A DNA stretch of 64,000 nt from Duganella guangzhouensis. Lineage in GTDB: Bacteria; Pseudomonadota; Gammaproteobacteria; Burkholderiales; Burkholderiaceae_D. This document shows positions 57,181 through 64,000 of this stretch, in pieces (the stretch's first letter is position 1; every line of letters begins with the position of its first letter). Location of the stretch: the NCBI RefSeq assembly GCF_009674535.1, contig NZ_WKJK01000004.1, positions 310,001 through 374,000 on the forward strand. Direction: 5' to 3'. The position numbers and the translations under genes were made by a program. The notes beneath the pieces were generated by a model, which worked only from the letters and a program-made list of their open reading frames with translations, searched no databases and had not been told where the DNA came from.

Positions 57181-58262
57181 AGTTCGCTTCCAATGGCGGT
57201 CAGGAGGAGGATGGCGCCCAGCACCAGGCCGACGCGGCCGCGCGTGCTGAGGCGGCGCAGCGCGACGATGGCCAGTTGCGCCAGCGCGGCGGCGCACAGC
57301 CAGACCACGGCCACGGTGCGGCTGTAACCGCTGCTGGGGCGGCCCAGCGTCAGCAACGCAAAGCCGGCCAGCACAGTGGCGGCCGGCAGCAGCGTGAACA
57401 GCGTGGCGGCGCGGTACAGGCGCTCGGGGTTGAGCGGCCACGCCGCCGCGACCGGGCGCAGCAGGGTGATTTGTTCGGCTACGGCTTTATCGCCACGATC
57501 GGTCAGCAGCATGGTCAGCAGCGCGGTGCAGGCACCCCACAGCGCTGGCGGCACCAGCGGCGGATGCCAGATCCAGGCGCCGACGCTGAGCAGCGCGCCG
57601 GCCAGCAGCAGTGTCTGCTGGAAGCCGACCACGTTTTCGGCGCGCCAGAACGGCAGCCAGAACAGTTGGCGCCAGTAGTAGGGCAAGGCGTGCGCGTGGC
57701 GCGTGGGCAGATAGACGGTGGCGGGCGGATTGCTGCGGGGTGGTTTGCGGGCGGCTGGCATGCGCGCGCGGCGCGCCAGCGTCAGTGTCGACAGCAGCCA
57801 GGCCAGCAGCAAGGAGGCCAGCGTCAGCAGCAGTGCCGGTGTCACCACTGGTCGCAGCCAGTCCGGCCATTGATACAGCCAGATCGCGGTGGACGCCGCA
57901 TAGGCCAGGCTGAGTGGCCCAACCAGCATGCCGGCCACCAGCGCATCGGCGCTCCATTTGCTGCGCGGCGCGATGGGCAGCGGCAGGCTCCACGTCAGCA
58001 CGGCGGCCGGATGCAGGCGTTTGCGCAGCAAATACACCGGTGCGCTGGCCAGCAGCGTCTGCGCGGCGAACAGGCCCAGCGCCTGCGGCCACGGCAGCGT
58101 CGCCGCAAACAGGCCGGGTAAGGCGATGCAGGCGAACAAGCCCAGCATCACCGGCGCAAACGCCAGCAAGATGTATTCAAGCGAACTCTGGAGACTGGCC
58201 ACGAACTGCAGCAGCGCATGCCGCGCCAGGTGGAGGCGGAAGCGGAGGTAAGAATCTAACAT
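57171..58262 (-). CDS. Multi-pass membrane protein, partner of the adjacent ABC ATPase
   Basis: A 363-residue protein with about eight hydrophobic helices and a basic loop (ARRARMPAARKPPRSNPP). I recognise no permease family by sequence. Its 3' end overlaps the ABC ATPase start, so it is most likely the transport subunit. Substrate unknown. Confidence 0.78.
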   Translation of the reverse strand: MLDSYLRFRLHLARHALLQFVASLQSSLEYILLAFAPVMLGLFACIALPGLFAATLPWPQALGLFAAQTLLASAPVYLLRKRLHPAAVLTWSLPLPIAPRSKWSADALVAGMLVGPLSLAYAASTAIWLYQWPDWLRPVVTPALLLTLASLLLAWLLSTLTLARRARMPAARKPPRSNPPATVYLPTRHAHALPYYWRQLFWLPFWRAENVVGFQQTLLLAGALLSVGAWIWHPPLVPPALWGACTALLTMLLTDRGDKAVAEQITLLRPVAAAWPLNPERLYRAATLFTLLPAATVLAGFALLTLGRPSSGYSRTVAVVWLCAAALAQLAIVALRRLSTRGRVGLVLGAILLLTAIGSELWN

Positions 58263-58329
58263 TCTGCAAGAATATCATCTGCTGTCGAGGCTGGATTAAT
58301 TGGGTGTTAATGGGTGTATTATTGGTCGC

Positions 58330-59379
58330 ATGCTGCACACAGAGACTCTGCACATCACGCCAGAGATCCTGACGCTTATCGCCCGGATCGATGAATTCAA
58401 AGGTGCTTGGCGCGCCTTGGGAAGACTCGCACCAGACCGTTTGTCGGCGCTGCGGCATGTCGCAACCATCGAAAGTATCGGATCTTCGACGCGAATTGAA
58501 GGTAGCAAGCTTTCTGATCGTCAGATTGAGCGCTTGCTCTCTAGTCTTGAGATACGATCTTTCTCCACGCGCGACGAGCAGGAGGTGGTTGGTTATGCCA
58601 ACGTCATGGAACTCGTTTTTCATTCGTGGCAGAACATTCCTGTCACTGAGAACCATATCAAACAGCTGCATCAGGTTCTGCTGCGCCATAGCGAAAAAGA
58701 TGAGCGCCATCGCGGAGCATACAAAACCAGTGCCAATAGTGTCGCTGCATTTAATGCGGAAGGTAAGCAGTTAGGAGTGATATTCGAAACCGCCTCACCT
58801 TTTGATACCCCACGTTTGATGAGCGAACTGGTCGACTGGACCGTTCAGGAATTACGCCACGCGCATTTACACCCCTTGTTGGTTATTGCGATTTTTGACG
58901 TTGTGTTCCTTGAAATACATCCTTTCCAGGATGGGAACGGTCGATTGAGCCGAGTGCTCACCACCTTGCTTCTTCTGCGTTCCGGTTATACGTACGTGCC
59001 GTACAGTTCTCTTGAGAGCGTGATTGAAGCGAGTAAGGAAGCTTATTACCTGGCATTGCGGCAGACGCAAGCGTCTATCCGGAGTGACAGTCCCAATTGG
59101 CAGCCTTGGCTGCTCTTTTTCCTGCGGTCGTTGACGGAGCAAGTACGGCGACTGGAGCAGAAGATCGAGCGCGAGAATATTGTGTTGGCTGCTTTGCCTG
59201 AGCTGTCACTCCACATCGTGGAGTTTGTTCGAGAACATGGGCGCATCACCATGGCGGAGGCGATCCGACTCACTGCGAGTAGCCGCAACACCTTGAAACA
59301 GCATTTCCGCAATCTCGTCGAGCAGGGGCATCTGAATCAGCGGGGTAGCGGTCGCGGAGTCTGGTACGAGTTACGTTAA
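58330..59379 (+). CDS. Fic-domain AMP-transferase
   Basis: A 349-residue protein. The Fic active site is HPFQDGNGR (H197), with the segment LVIAIFDVVFLEIHPFQDGN typical of the fold. The inhibitory motif (S/T)xxxE(G/N) is present near the N terminus (S53 to E57-G58 in SSTRIEGSKL), so this is a class II, self-inhibited Fic enzyme. The C-terminal part (from about residue 275) looks like a winged helix (ITMAEAIRLTASSRNTLKQH). Fic enzymes transfer AMP from ATP to a protein hydroxyl. ATG at 58330. The gene is lower in GC than its neighbours. Confidence 0.9.
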   Translation: MLHTETLHITPEILTLIARIDEFKGAWRALGRLAPDRLSALRHVATIESIGSSTRIEGSKLSDRQIERLLSSLEIRSFSTRDEQEVVGYANVMELVFHSWQNIPVTENHIKQLHQVLLRHSEKDERHRGAYKTSANSVAAFNAEGKQLGVIFETASPFDTPRLMSELVDWTVQELRHAHLHPLLVIAIFDVVFLEIHPFQDGNGRLSRVLTTLLLLRSGYTYVPYSSLESVIEASKEAYYLALRQTQASIRSDSPNWQPWLLFFLRSLTEQVRRLEQKIERENIVLAALPELSLHIVEFVREHGRITMAEAIRLTASSRNTLKQHFRNLVEQGHLNQRGSGRGVWYELR

Positions 59380-59427
59380 TGCTGAAAAAGAAAAAGGCCA
59401 GATGCAAGCATCTGGCCTTTAGAATAT

Positions 59428-59504
59428 TGGCGGAGCGGACGGGGCTCGAACCCGCGACCCCCGGCGTGACAGGCCGGTATTCTAACCAACTGAACTACCG
59501 CTCC
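59428..59504 (-). tRNA. tRNA-Asp (anticodon GTC)
   Basis: The minus strand folds as a 77-nt cloverleaf (acceptor GGAGCGG, D arm, anticodon loop with GTC, T arm GGGTTCGAGCCCC, CCA encoded). It lies just before tRNA-Val in a small tRNA pair. Confidence 0.95.
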
Positions 59505-59526
59505 AATTCGTCTTCAAAAGTTTTAC

Positions 59527-59602
59527 TGGTGGGTGCTGAGAGGGTCGAACTCCCGACCTACGCCTTGTAAGGGCGCCGCTCTACCAACTGAGCTAAGCAC
59601 CC
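59527..59602 (-). tRNA. tRNA-Val (anticodon TAC)
   Basis: The minus strand reads GGGTGCT acceptor, TTAGCTCAGTTGGTAGAGC D arm, TAC in the anticodon loop, GTTCGAC in the T loop and CCA at the 3' end. 76 nt. Confidence 0.95.
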
Positions 59603-59785
59603 AGTAAAACTTCCTGCAGTTACTTCATTTGTTTGTCACAACTGCTGAACGAGGCCGTATTCTACAGGGGGCGAATTCAGTTTCGCAAGGGTTTTTGAAA
59701 ATTATTTAGAAAATTGTTTTTACCTATCGATGAATGACAATCTTGATACGTTGTACAGTCGCGTCAGCTGGCGGTTGATCTGCGG

Positions 59786-60505
59786 ATGACGCGCACCGGC
59801 GCGCGCATCTGGATCGCCCGCATCATGATCAGCTGGGGTGTGATCTCGTCGGCGCTGATGTTCACCAACAGCGTGGTCACGTTCTTCCCCGGCATCATCC
59901 TGTACCTGACCTACTGGTATCCGGCGCGCCGCCGCGCGCGCATGGTGGCGCTGTTCATGAGCGGGGGGGCGGTGGCCGGCGTGGTTGGCGGTCCGCTATC
60001 GGGCTGGATCATGAAAAGCTTCGACGGCGTGCATGGCTGGAGCGGCTGGCAGTGGCTGTTCCTGCTGGAGGGCTTGCCGTCGGTGCTGCTCGGCGTCTGG
60101 ACTTTGTTTTACCTGGACGATGGCATTCACGCCGCACGCTGGCTCAGCACCGGGGACAAGCAAACGCTGGCGCGCGAGCTGGCCGGCGCGGTTGGGCTGA
60201 TCATCGCCACGGTCTACAGCGACAGCACGCCGGTCGCGCTGGCGGCGCTAAGCGTGGCCACGGCCGGCATTCTCAGCACCTTCCCGATTTTCTGGAGTTT
60301 GCCGACCGCGCTGCTGGGCGGGACGGCGGCGGCGGCCGGGATCGCGTTGATTAATTCGGTCGGCAACCTGGCCGGCTTTGTGGCGCCGTATCTGGTGGGC
60401 GCGATCCGCGACGCCACCAGCAGTACCGCCAGCGGCATGGTGTTGATTGCCGTTAGTCTGCTGTTCGGCGCGTTGCTGGTGGTGACGGCGGTGCGGCGCG
60501 GTTAG
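59786..60505 (+). pseudogene. Remnant of an MFS (ACS/phthalate-type) transporter
   Basis: A 239-codon frame that matches pieces of an MFS sugar-acid transporter (about 430 residues in full). It has WIARIMISWGVISSALMF, FFPGIILYLTYWYPARRRAR, then GPLSGWIMKSFDGVHGWSGW and WLFLLEGLPSVLLGVWTLFY. After ARELAG it jumps to the C-terminal end (INSVGNLAGFVAPYLVGAI). The first two helices, a block before FFPG and the central domain are missing, so it is a deletion product, not a working 12-helix carrier. It overlaps the convergent binding-protein gene by 4 bp. Confidence 0.8.
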
Positions 60506-61335
60506 TGATCGGACGGCGGCAGGGCGTCGAGCAACGCCTGGGTGCCATCGTCAAACAGGCGATGGATGGTGTCCGCGTCCAGATAGCGCGCGTAGATTTT
60601 CTGCATGGTGCCATCGGCCACGATCGAGCGCAGCGCGTCCGCATAGCGTTGCCGCACCTGCGGCGGCACCTTGAGCGAAACGTACAAGCCGACCATGGTG
60701 CGCGGCGATTCGCTGATGGTGCCGGCGCTCATCTTGCCCAGCAGGCCGAACTGCTTCTGGTTCAGCAGGTGGATGGTGGCCGGCGCCAGCGTGCCCTCGG
60801 CGCGGCCGGCGCGGATCTTGTGGAACACCACGTTGTAATCGTTGACGTATTCCAGCCGCCCTTGCTGTTGCAAGCGGTCCAGCTGCGCCTGGGCTTGCGG
60901 ACTGTAGAACACGCCGCGCGCCACATTCAGGCGCGCCGTGCTGTGGTCGACAAACTCGGCCAGACTGCGAAAATGCCCCACTTTCTTGGTCAGCACCAGT
61001 TCGAAATGGGTGTAGGTGTAAGGCAGCCAGACGCCATGACGATCGCGTTCGACCGAGCGCAGCGCGGCGCCGGTCAGCTCCAGGTCGTTGTTGGAAAACA
61101 TCGCGTACAGCCGGCCGCGCGGATACCACTGCAGGGTCAGCACGCAGCCGCTGCGCTTTTGCACCTCGGCCAGCACGTCGACATTGCTGCCCCGGACCGC
61201 CTTGCCATCCCAGTAGGACGAGTAGCCGAGATCGCTGACGCCGACCCGCGCCGGGGCACAGGCGAGCGGCGCCGCCTGAGCGCCGGCAAGCGGCAACCAG
61301 CATGCCAGCAGAACGGTGAACAAGCGGGAGGTCAT
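60502..61335 (-). CDS. Periplasmic substrate-binding protein (SBP_bac_3-like)
   Basis: A 277-residue exported protein with a signal peptide (TVLLACWLPLAGAQA) and a domain of the amino-acid-type periplasmic binding fold (RVGVSDLGYSSYWDG, GSNVDVLAEVQKRSGCVLTL, WYPRGRLYAMFSNNDLELTG). No permease or ATPase genes are beside it, so it may be an orphan binding protein or a sensor component. ATG at 61335. It is divergent from dinB. Confidence 0.82.
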   Translation of the reverse strand: MTSRLFTVLLACWLPLAGAQAAPLACAPARVGVSDLGYSSYWDGKAVRGSNVDVLAEVQKRSGCVLTLQWYPRGRLYAMFSNNDLELTGAALRSVERDRHGVWLPYTYTHFELVLTKKVGHFRSLAEFVDHSTARLNVARGVFYSPQAQAQLDRLQQQGRLEYVNDYNVVFHKIRAGRAEGTLAPATIHLLNQKQFGLLGKMSAGTISESPRTMVGLYVSLKVPPQVRQRYADALRSIVADGTMQKIYARYLDADTIHRLFDDGTQALLDALPPSDH

Positions 61336-61384
61336 GCAAGCAGTTTAACGCGCTCTCTTGCATCTTGGATAGTTTCCGGGGATA

Positions 61385-61400
61385 CTGTGTTTATTTACAG
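61385..61400 (+). promoter_or_regulatory. LexA (SOS) box of dinB
   Basis: CTGT-N8-ACAG at 61385-61400, extending to TACTGT...ACAGTG, very close to the proteobacterial SOS consensus. It ends 16 bp before the dinB ATG, where LexA would block transcription. It could also touch the divergent binding-protein gene. Confidence 0.85.
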
Positions 61401-61416
61401 TGATTCTCCCCGCATC

Positions 61417-62565
61417 ATGGCTGAAGCCGAGCGCCGCATTGCCCATCTCGACATGGATGCGTTTTTCGCATCGGTCGAGCTGTTGCGCTATCCGCAGCTG
61501 CGCGGCCAGCCGGTGGTGATCGGCGGCCGTGGCCATGCGCCCGAGCAGCGCGCCGATGGTTCGTACGCGTTCGCCCGGCTGCGCGACTACGTCGGCCGGG
61601 GCGTGATCACCACTGCCACCTACGAGGCGCGCGCGTTTGGCGTCGGTTCGGCGATGGGCATGATGAAGGCGGCCAAGCTGGCGCCGGACGCGATCCTGCT
61701 GCCGGCCACCTTCGACGCCTATCGCCATTACTCGCGGCTGTTCAAGGAAGCGGTGGCCGCCATCGCGCCCGACATCGAGGATCGCGGCATCGATGAAATT
61801 TTCATCGACCTGACCGAGGTCGAAGGCGAAACCCGCGAGCTGGCGACGCGCATCAAGCAGGCGGTGTTCGACGCCACCGGCCTGACGTGCTCGATCGGCG
61901 TCACGCCCAACAAGCTGCTGTCGAAAATCTGCTCCGACCTGGAAAAGCCGAACGGCCTGACCCTGCTGGGCTTTGACGACATCCCGGCCCGCATCTGGCC
62001 GCTCAGCGTGCGCAAGGTCAACGGCATCGGCCCCAAGGCCACCGCCAAGCTGGCCGGGCTCGGCATCGAAACCGTGGGCCAGCTGGCGCAGGCCGACCAG
62101 GGACTGCTGCAGGATTATTTCGGCGCGCATTACGCGGCCTGGCTGGCGCGGGTGGCGCAGGGCATCGACGAGCGCGCCATCTCCACCAGCCGCGAGAGCA
62201 AGTCGATGTCGCGCGAAACCACCTTCGAGCGTGACTTGCACGCGCGCCAGGACCGCGAGGCGCTGTCGGCCATCCTGGTCAAGCTGTGCGAGCGGCTGGA
62301 GGAGGATTTGAAGCGCAAGGGCTATGTCAGCCGCACCATCAGCATCAAGCTGCGCTATGACGATTTCCAGATCGTCAGCCGCAATGTGACGCTGCCGCAA
62401 CCGGTGGCCGATGCCGGCGCCATCCTGCAGGCCGCGCGCGAATGCCTGAAGCGGGTGCCGCTGCAGCGCAAGCTGCGCCTGCTCGGGGTGCGCGCCAGCA
62501 CGCTGGAACCACCCGGCGCCATGGCGCGCGCGCCACAACCGGTGCAGGGCGACTTGTTCGCCTGA
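61417..62565 (+). CDS. dinB: DNA polymerase IV
   Basis: A 382-residue Y-family translesion polymerase. It has RIAHLDMDAFFASVE at the start with the catalytic acidic residues, DEIFIDLTEVEG, a helix-hairpin-helix (VNGIGPKATAKLAGLGIETV) and the little-finger domain (SRESKSMSRETTFERDL). It ends in QGDLFA, a beta-clamp binding motif (QxxLF). An insert after RGQPVVIGG (RGHAPEQRADGSYAFAR) is usual in beta-proteobacterial DinB. ATG at 61417, right after the LexA box. Confidence 0.96.
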   Translation: MAEAERRIAHLDMDAFFASVELLRYPQLRGQPVVIGGRGHAPEQRADGSYAFARLRDYVGRGVITTATYEARAFGVGSAMGMMKAAKLAPDAILLPATFDAYRHYSRLFKEAVAAIAPDIEDRGIDEIFIDLTEVEGETRELATRIKQAVFDATGLTCSIGVTPNKLLSKICSDLEKPNGLTLLGFDDIPARIWPLSVRKVNGIGPKATAKLAGLGIETVGQLAQADQGLLQDYFGAHYAAWLARVAQGIDERAISTSRESKSMSRETTFERDLHARQDREALSAILVKLCERLEEDLKRKGYVSRTISIKLRYDDFQIVSRNVTLPQPVADAGAILQAARECLKRVPLQRKLRLLGVRASTLEPPGAMARAPQPVQGDLFA

Positions 62566-62638
62566 GCCCGCGCCCGGCGGCAGCGTGTAAAATGTCGCTC
62601 TTTTTTGCTCACTTTCTGAAACAAGGCCAGTCAACTTT

Positions 62639-63535
62639 ATGTGGTTCAAGAATCTACAGATTTACCGTCTGCCGGCCCCTTGGGCCTACACCCCCGAACA
62701 ACTGGAAGAGGCGCTGTCGTCGCAATCCTTCTCGCCCGCCAGCAGCAATGAGTTGCTGCGCCAGGGCTGGGACAAGCCGCGTCCGAACGGCGGCCTGGTG
62801 CACGTGGTCAACAAGCAAATGCTGATGGTGCTGGGCACCGAGAAAAAGCTGCTGCCGAACTCGGTCATCAACCAGGTGGCCAAGGCCCGCGCCGCCGAGA
62901 TGGAAGAAGCGCAAGGTTTCGCTCCCGGCAAGAAAGCCATGAAGGAATTGAAGGAACGCGTGGCCGACGAGCTGCTGCCGCGCGCCTTCTCGATCCGCAG
63001 CAACGTCTGGACCTGGATCGACCCGGTCAACGGCTGGCTGGTGGTGGACGCGGCCTCGCCGGCCAAGGCCGATGAAGTCATCAAGCTGCTGCTGAAGGCG
63101 GTTGACCGCATGCCGCTGGAAAGCCTGCGCGTGCAGCGCTCGCCGGTGGGCGTGATGACCGAATGGCTGCAAACCGACGAAGCGCCGGCCGGCTTCACGG
63201 TTGATATGGATACCGAACTGCGCGCCACCGGCGAGAGCAAGGCGGCGGTACGTTACGTCAAGCACTCGCTGGACCCGGAAGAAGTGCGTCGCCACATCGC
63301 CAACGGCAAGCAGTGCACCCGCCTGGCCATGACCTGGGACAGCAAGATTTCCTTCGTGCTGACCGAATCGCTGGCGATCAAGGGCGTCAAGCCGCTGGAC
63401 GTGCTGAACGAGAAGGACGCCGGCGTGCGCAACGACGACGAACGCTTCGACGGCGACTTCATGCTGATGACCGGCGAACTGGCCAAGCTGATGGCCGACG
63501 TGGTGGAAGCGCTGGGCGGCGAAGCCAAGGCCTGA
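62639..63535 (+). CDS. rdgC: Recombination-associated protein RdgC
   Basis: A 298-residue protein with the RdgC pattern: [15 protein letters not shown] at the start, [46 protein letters not shown] and [19 protein letters not shown]. RdgC forms a ring on DNA and limits RecA filament formation. It follows dinB by about 70 bp, so it could be read from the SOS promoter too. A terminator follows. Confidence 0.95.
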   Translation: MWFKNLQIYRLPAPWAYTPEQLEEALSSQSFSPASSNELLRQGWDKPRPNGGLVHVVNKQMLMVLGTEKKLLPNSVINQVAKARAAEMEEAQGFAPGKKAMKELKERVADELLPRAFSIRSNVWTWIDPVNGWLVVDAASPAKADEVIKLLLKAVDRMPLESLRVQRSPVGVMTEWLQTDEAPAGFTVDMDTELRATGESKAAVRYVKHSLDPEEVRRHIANGKQCTRLAMTWDSKISFVLTESLAIKGVKPLDVLNEKDAGVRNDDERFDGDFMLMTGELAKLMADVVEALGGEAKA

Positions 63536-63560
63536 TCCGCTTCTTGCCGTACCGCTAAAA

Positions 63561-63593
63561 ATGCCGCGAAGTCATTGATTTCGCGGCATTTTT
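63561..63593 (+). terminator. Rho-independent terminator of rdgC
   Basis: ATGCCGCGAA (63561-63570) pairs with TTCGCGGCAT (63580-63589), followed by TTTT; AAAA precedes it, so it can act in both directions. Confidence 0.9.
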
Positions 63594-63686
63594 CATTGTG
63601 GCGCCGATGCAAAAATTTGCTATTGCCCTGTGGAAATTTAAGCAATTTCTGCTATAGTGAATGTCTTAGCAAATAAGGAACTTCCT

Positions 63687-64000
63687 ATGAGCGGGCCGAT
63701 CGGTTTAAGCACTCAGCAAATCGCGAATCTGACTGTGGCGCAGATCACCGCCTGGACCACGGATGACATCGTGGACCTGACTTCGACGCAGGTGCCGGCG
63801 CTGCGCACCGACCAGGTCGCCGCGCTCAGCAGCAAGCAGTTGGCTGCGCTGAGCCCGCTCAACATGTCGGTGATGAGCACCCAGGACGTGGCCGCGCTGA
63901 AGGCCACCGTGCTGAACGCCGCCGGCGCCGCCGCCGACGCGCTGCTGAGCTTGATGACCGACAACCAGATTGCCGCCTTCAACACCGCCCAGGCGGCCGC
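63687..64000 (+). CDS. Octapeptide-repeat protein, N-terminal part only (cut by window end)
   Basis: Open from ATG at 63687 (GGAA upstream) to the end of the window: 104 residues seen. After MSGPIGLST come eight-residue units such as QIANLTVA, QITAWTTD, QVPALRTD, QVAALSSK and QLAALSPL, of the form (Q/D/N)-(I/V/L/M)-x-x-(L/W/M)-(T/R/S)-x-x. Such repeats are seen in very large exported proteins of this bacterial group. No signal peptide is visible, so type I export or another route is possible. Confidence 0.75.
   Translation, partial: MSGPIGLSTQQIANLTVAQITAWTTDDIVDLTSTQVPALRTDQVAALSSKQLAALSPLNMSVMSTQDVAALKATVLNAAGAAADALLSLMTDNQIAAFNTAQAA

Noticed and set aside
63687..64000. CRISPR-like periodicity at the window end
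   Set aside because: The period is 24 bp and follows codons; it encodes octapeptide repeats and has no spacers.

Overview
The window looks like a chromosome segment of a betaproteobacterium of the Oxalobacteraceae (Duganella/Massilia/Janthinobacterium type). This is inferred from high-GC coding sequence, the PEP-CTERM protease, the beta-type Pol IV, HemE, PriA, RdgC and AhpCF proteins, and the many c-di-GMP proteins. No dnaA, rRNA operon, phage, insertion sequence or CRISPR array is visible. Most genes are core or near-core. The accessory part is a long minus-strand Tad (Flp) pilus operon whose 3' end carries a toxin-immunity module.

Layout. 1-7.2 kb: a SNF2-type helicase (cut by the window edge) translationally coupled to an S9 peptidase, then hemE. 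7.2-7.94 kb: an AT-rich gap with a dense cluster of DnaA boxes and a duplicated 30-bp element, which is a replication-origin candidate or DnaA-titration site. 7.94-19.4 kb: priA, an ArgP/IciA-type LysR regulator, an Lpd-like flavoprotein with a Cys-rich tail, a degenerate HD-GYP protein, a DUF1857 protein, rep, slyX, higBA, a UPF0303 protein, a diguanylate cyclase and an AHSA1 protein. 19.4-21.9 kb: a Phd/VapC pair, a TMEM175 channel and a PEP-CTERM metalloprotease.

21.9-39.6 kb, minus strand: flp pilin, a hairpin attenuator, TadG-like, TadE-like, two unknown secreted proteins, a small second pilin (58 aa), CpaB, the RcpA secretin, an FHA-TadA ATPase, TadB, TadC, DUF192 and a second TadE-like protein. 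The series continues, with overlapping start and stop codons, into a Sec-signal/Hint/PoNe nuclease toxin, its PoNi immunity protein, four small accessory genes, and a decayed second PoNi copy. This chain of overlapping genes is the most unusual feature: it suggests a polymorphic nuclease made, and perhaps exported, together with a Tad machine.

40.1-54.4 kb: tandem M3 (Dcp-like) peptidases, a DUF4404 protein, a YgiQ radical SAM protein, an RCC1-repeat lipoprotein, a substrate-binding/PAS/GGDEF/EAL receptor, and ahpC-ahpF. 54.6-58.3 kb, minus strand: a small unknown gene, an AI-2E family transporter coupled to a cyclic-nucleotide-binding-domain protein, and an ABC ATPase with an orphan membrane partner. 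58.3-64 kb: a Fic AMP-transferase, tRNA-Asp and tRNA-Val, an MFS transporter remnant, a periplasmic binding protein, dinB with a near-perfect LexA box, rdgC, and the start of a large octapeptide-repeat protein cut by the window end.
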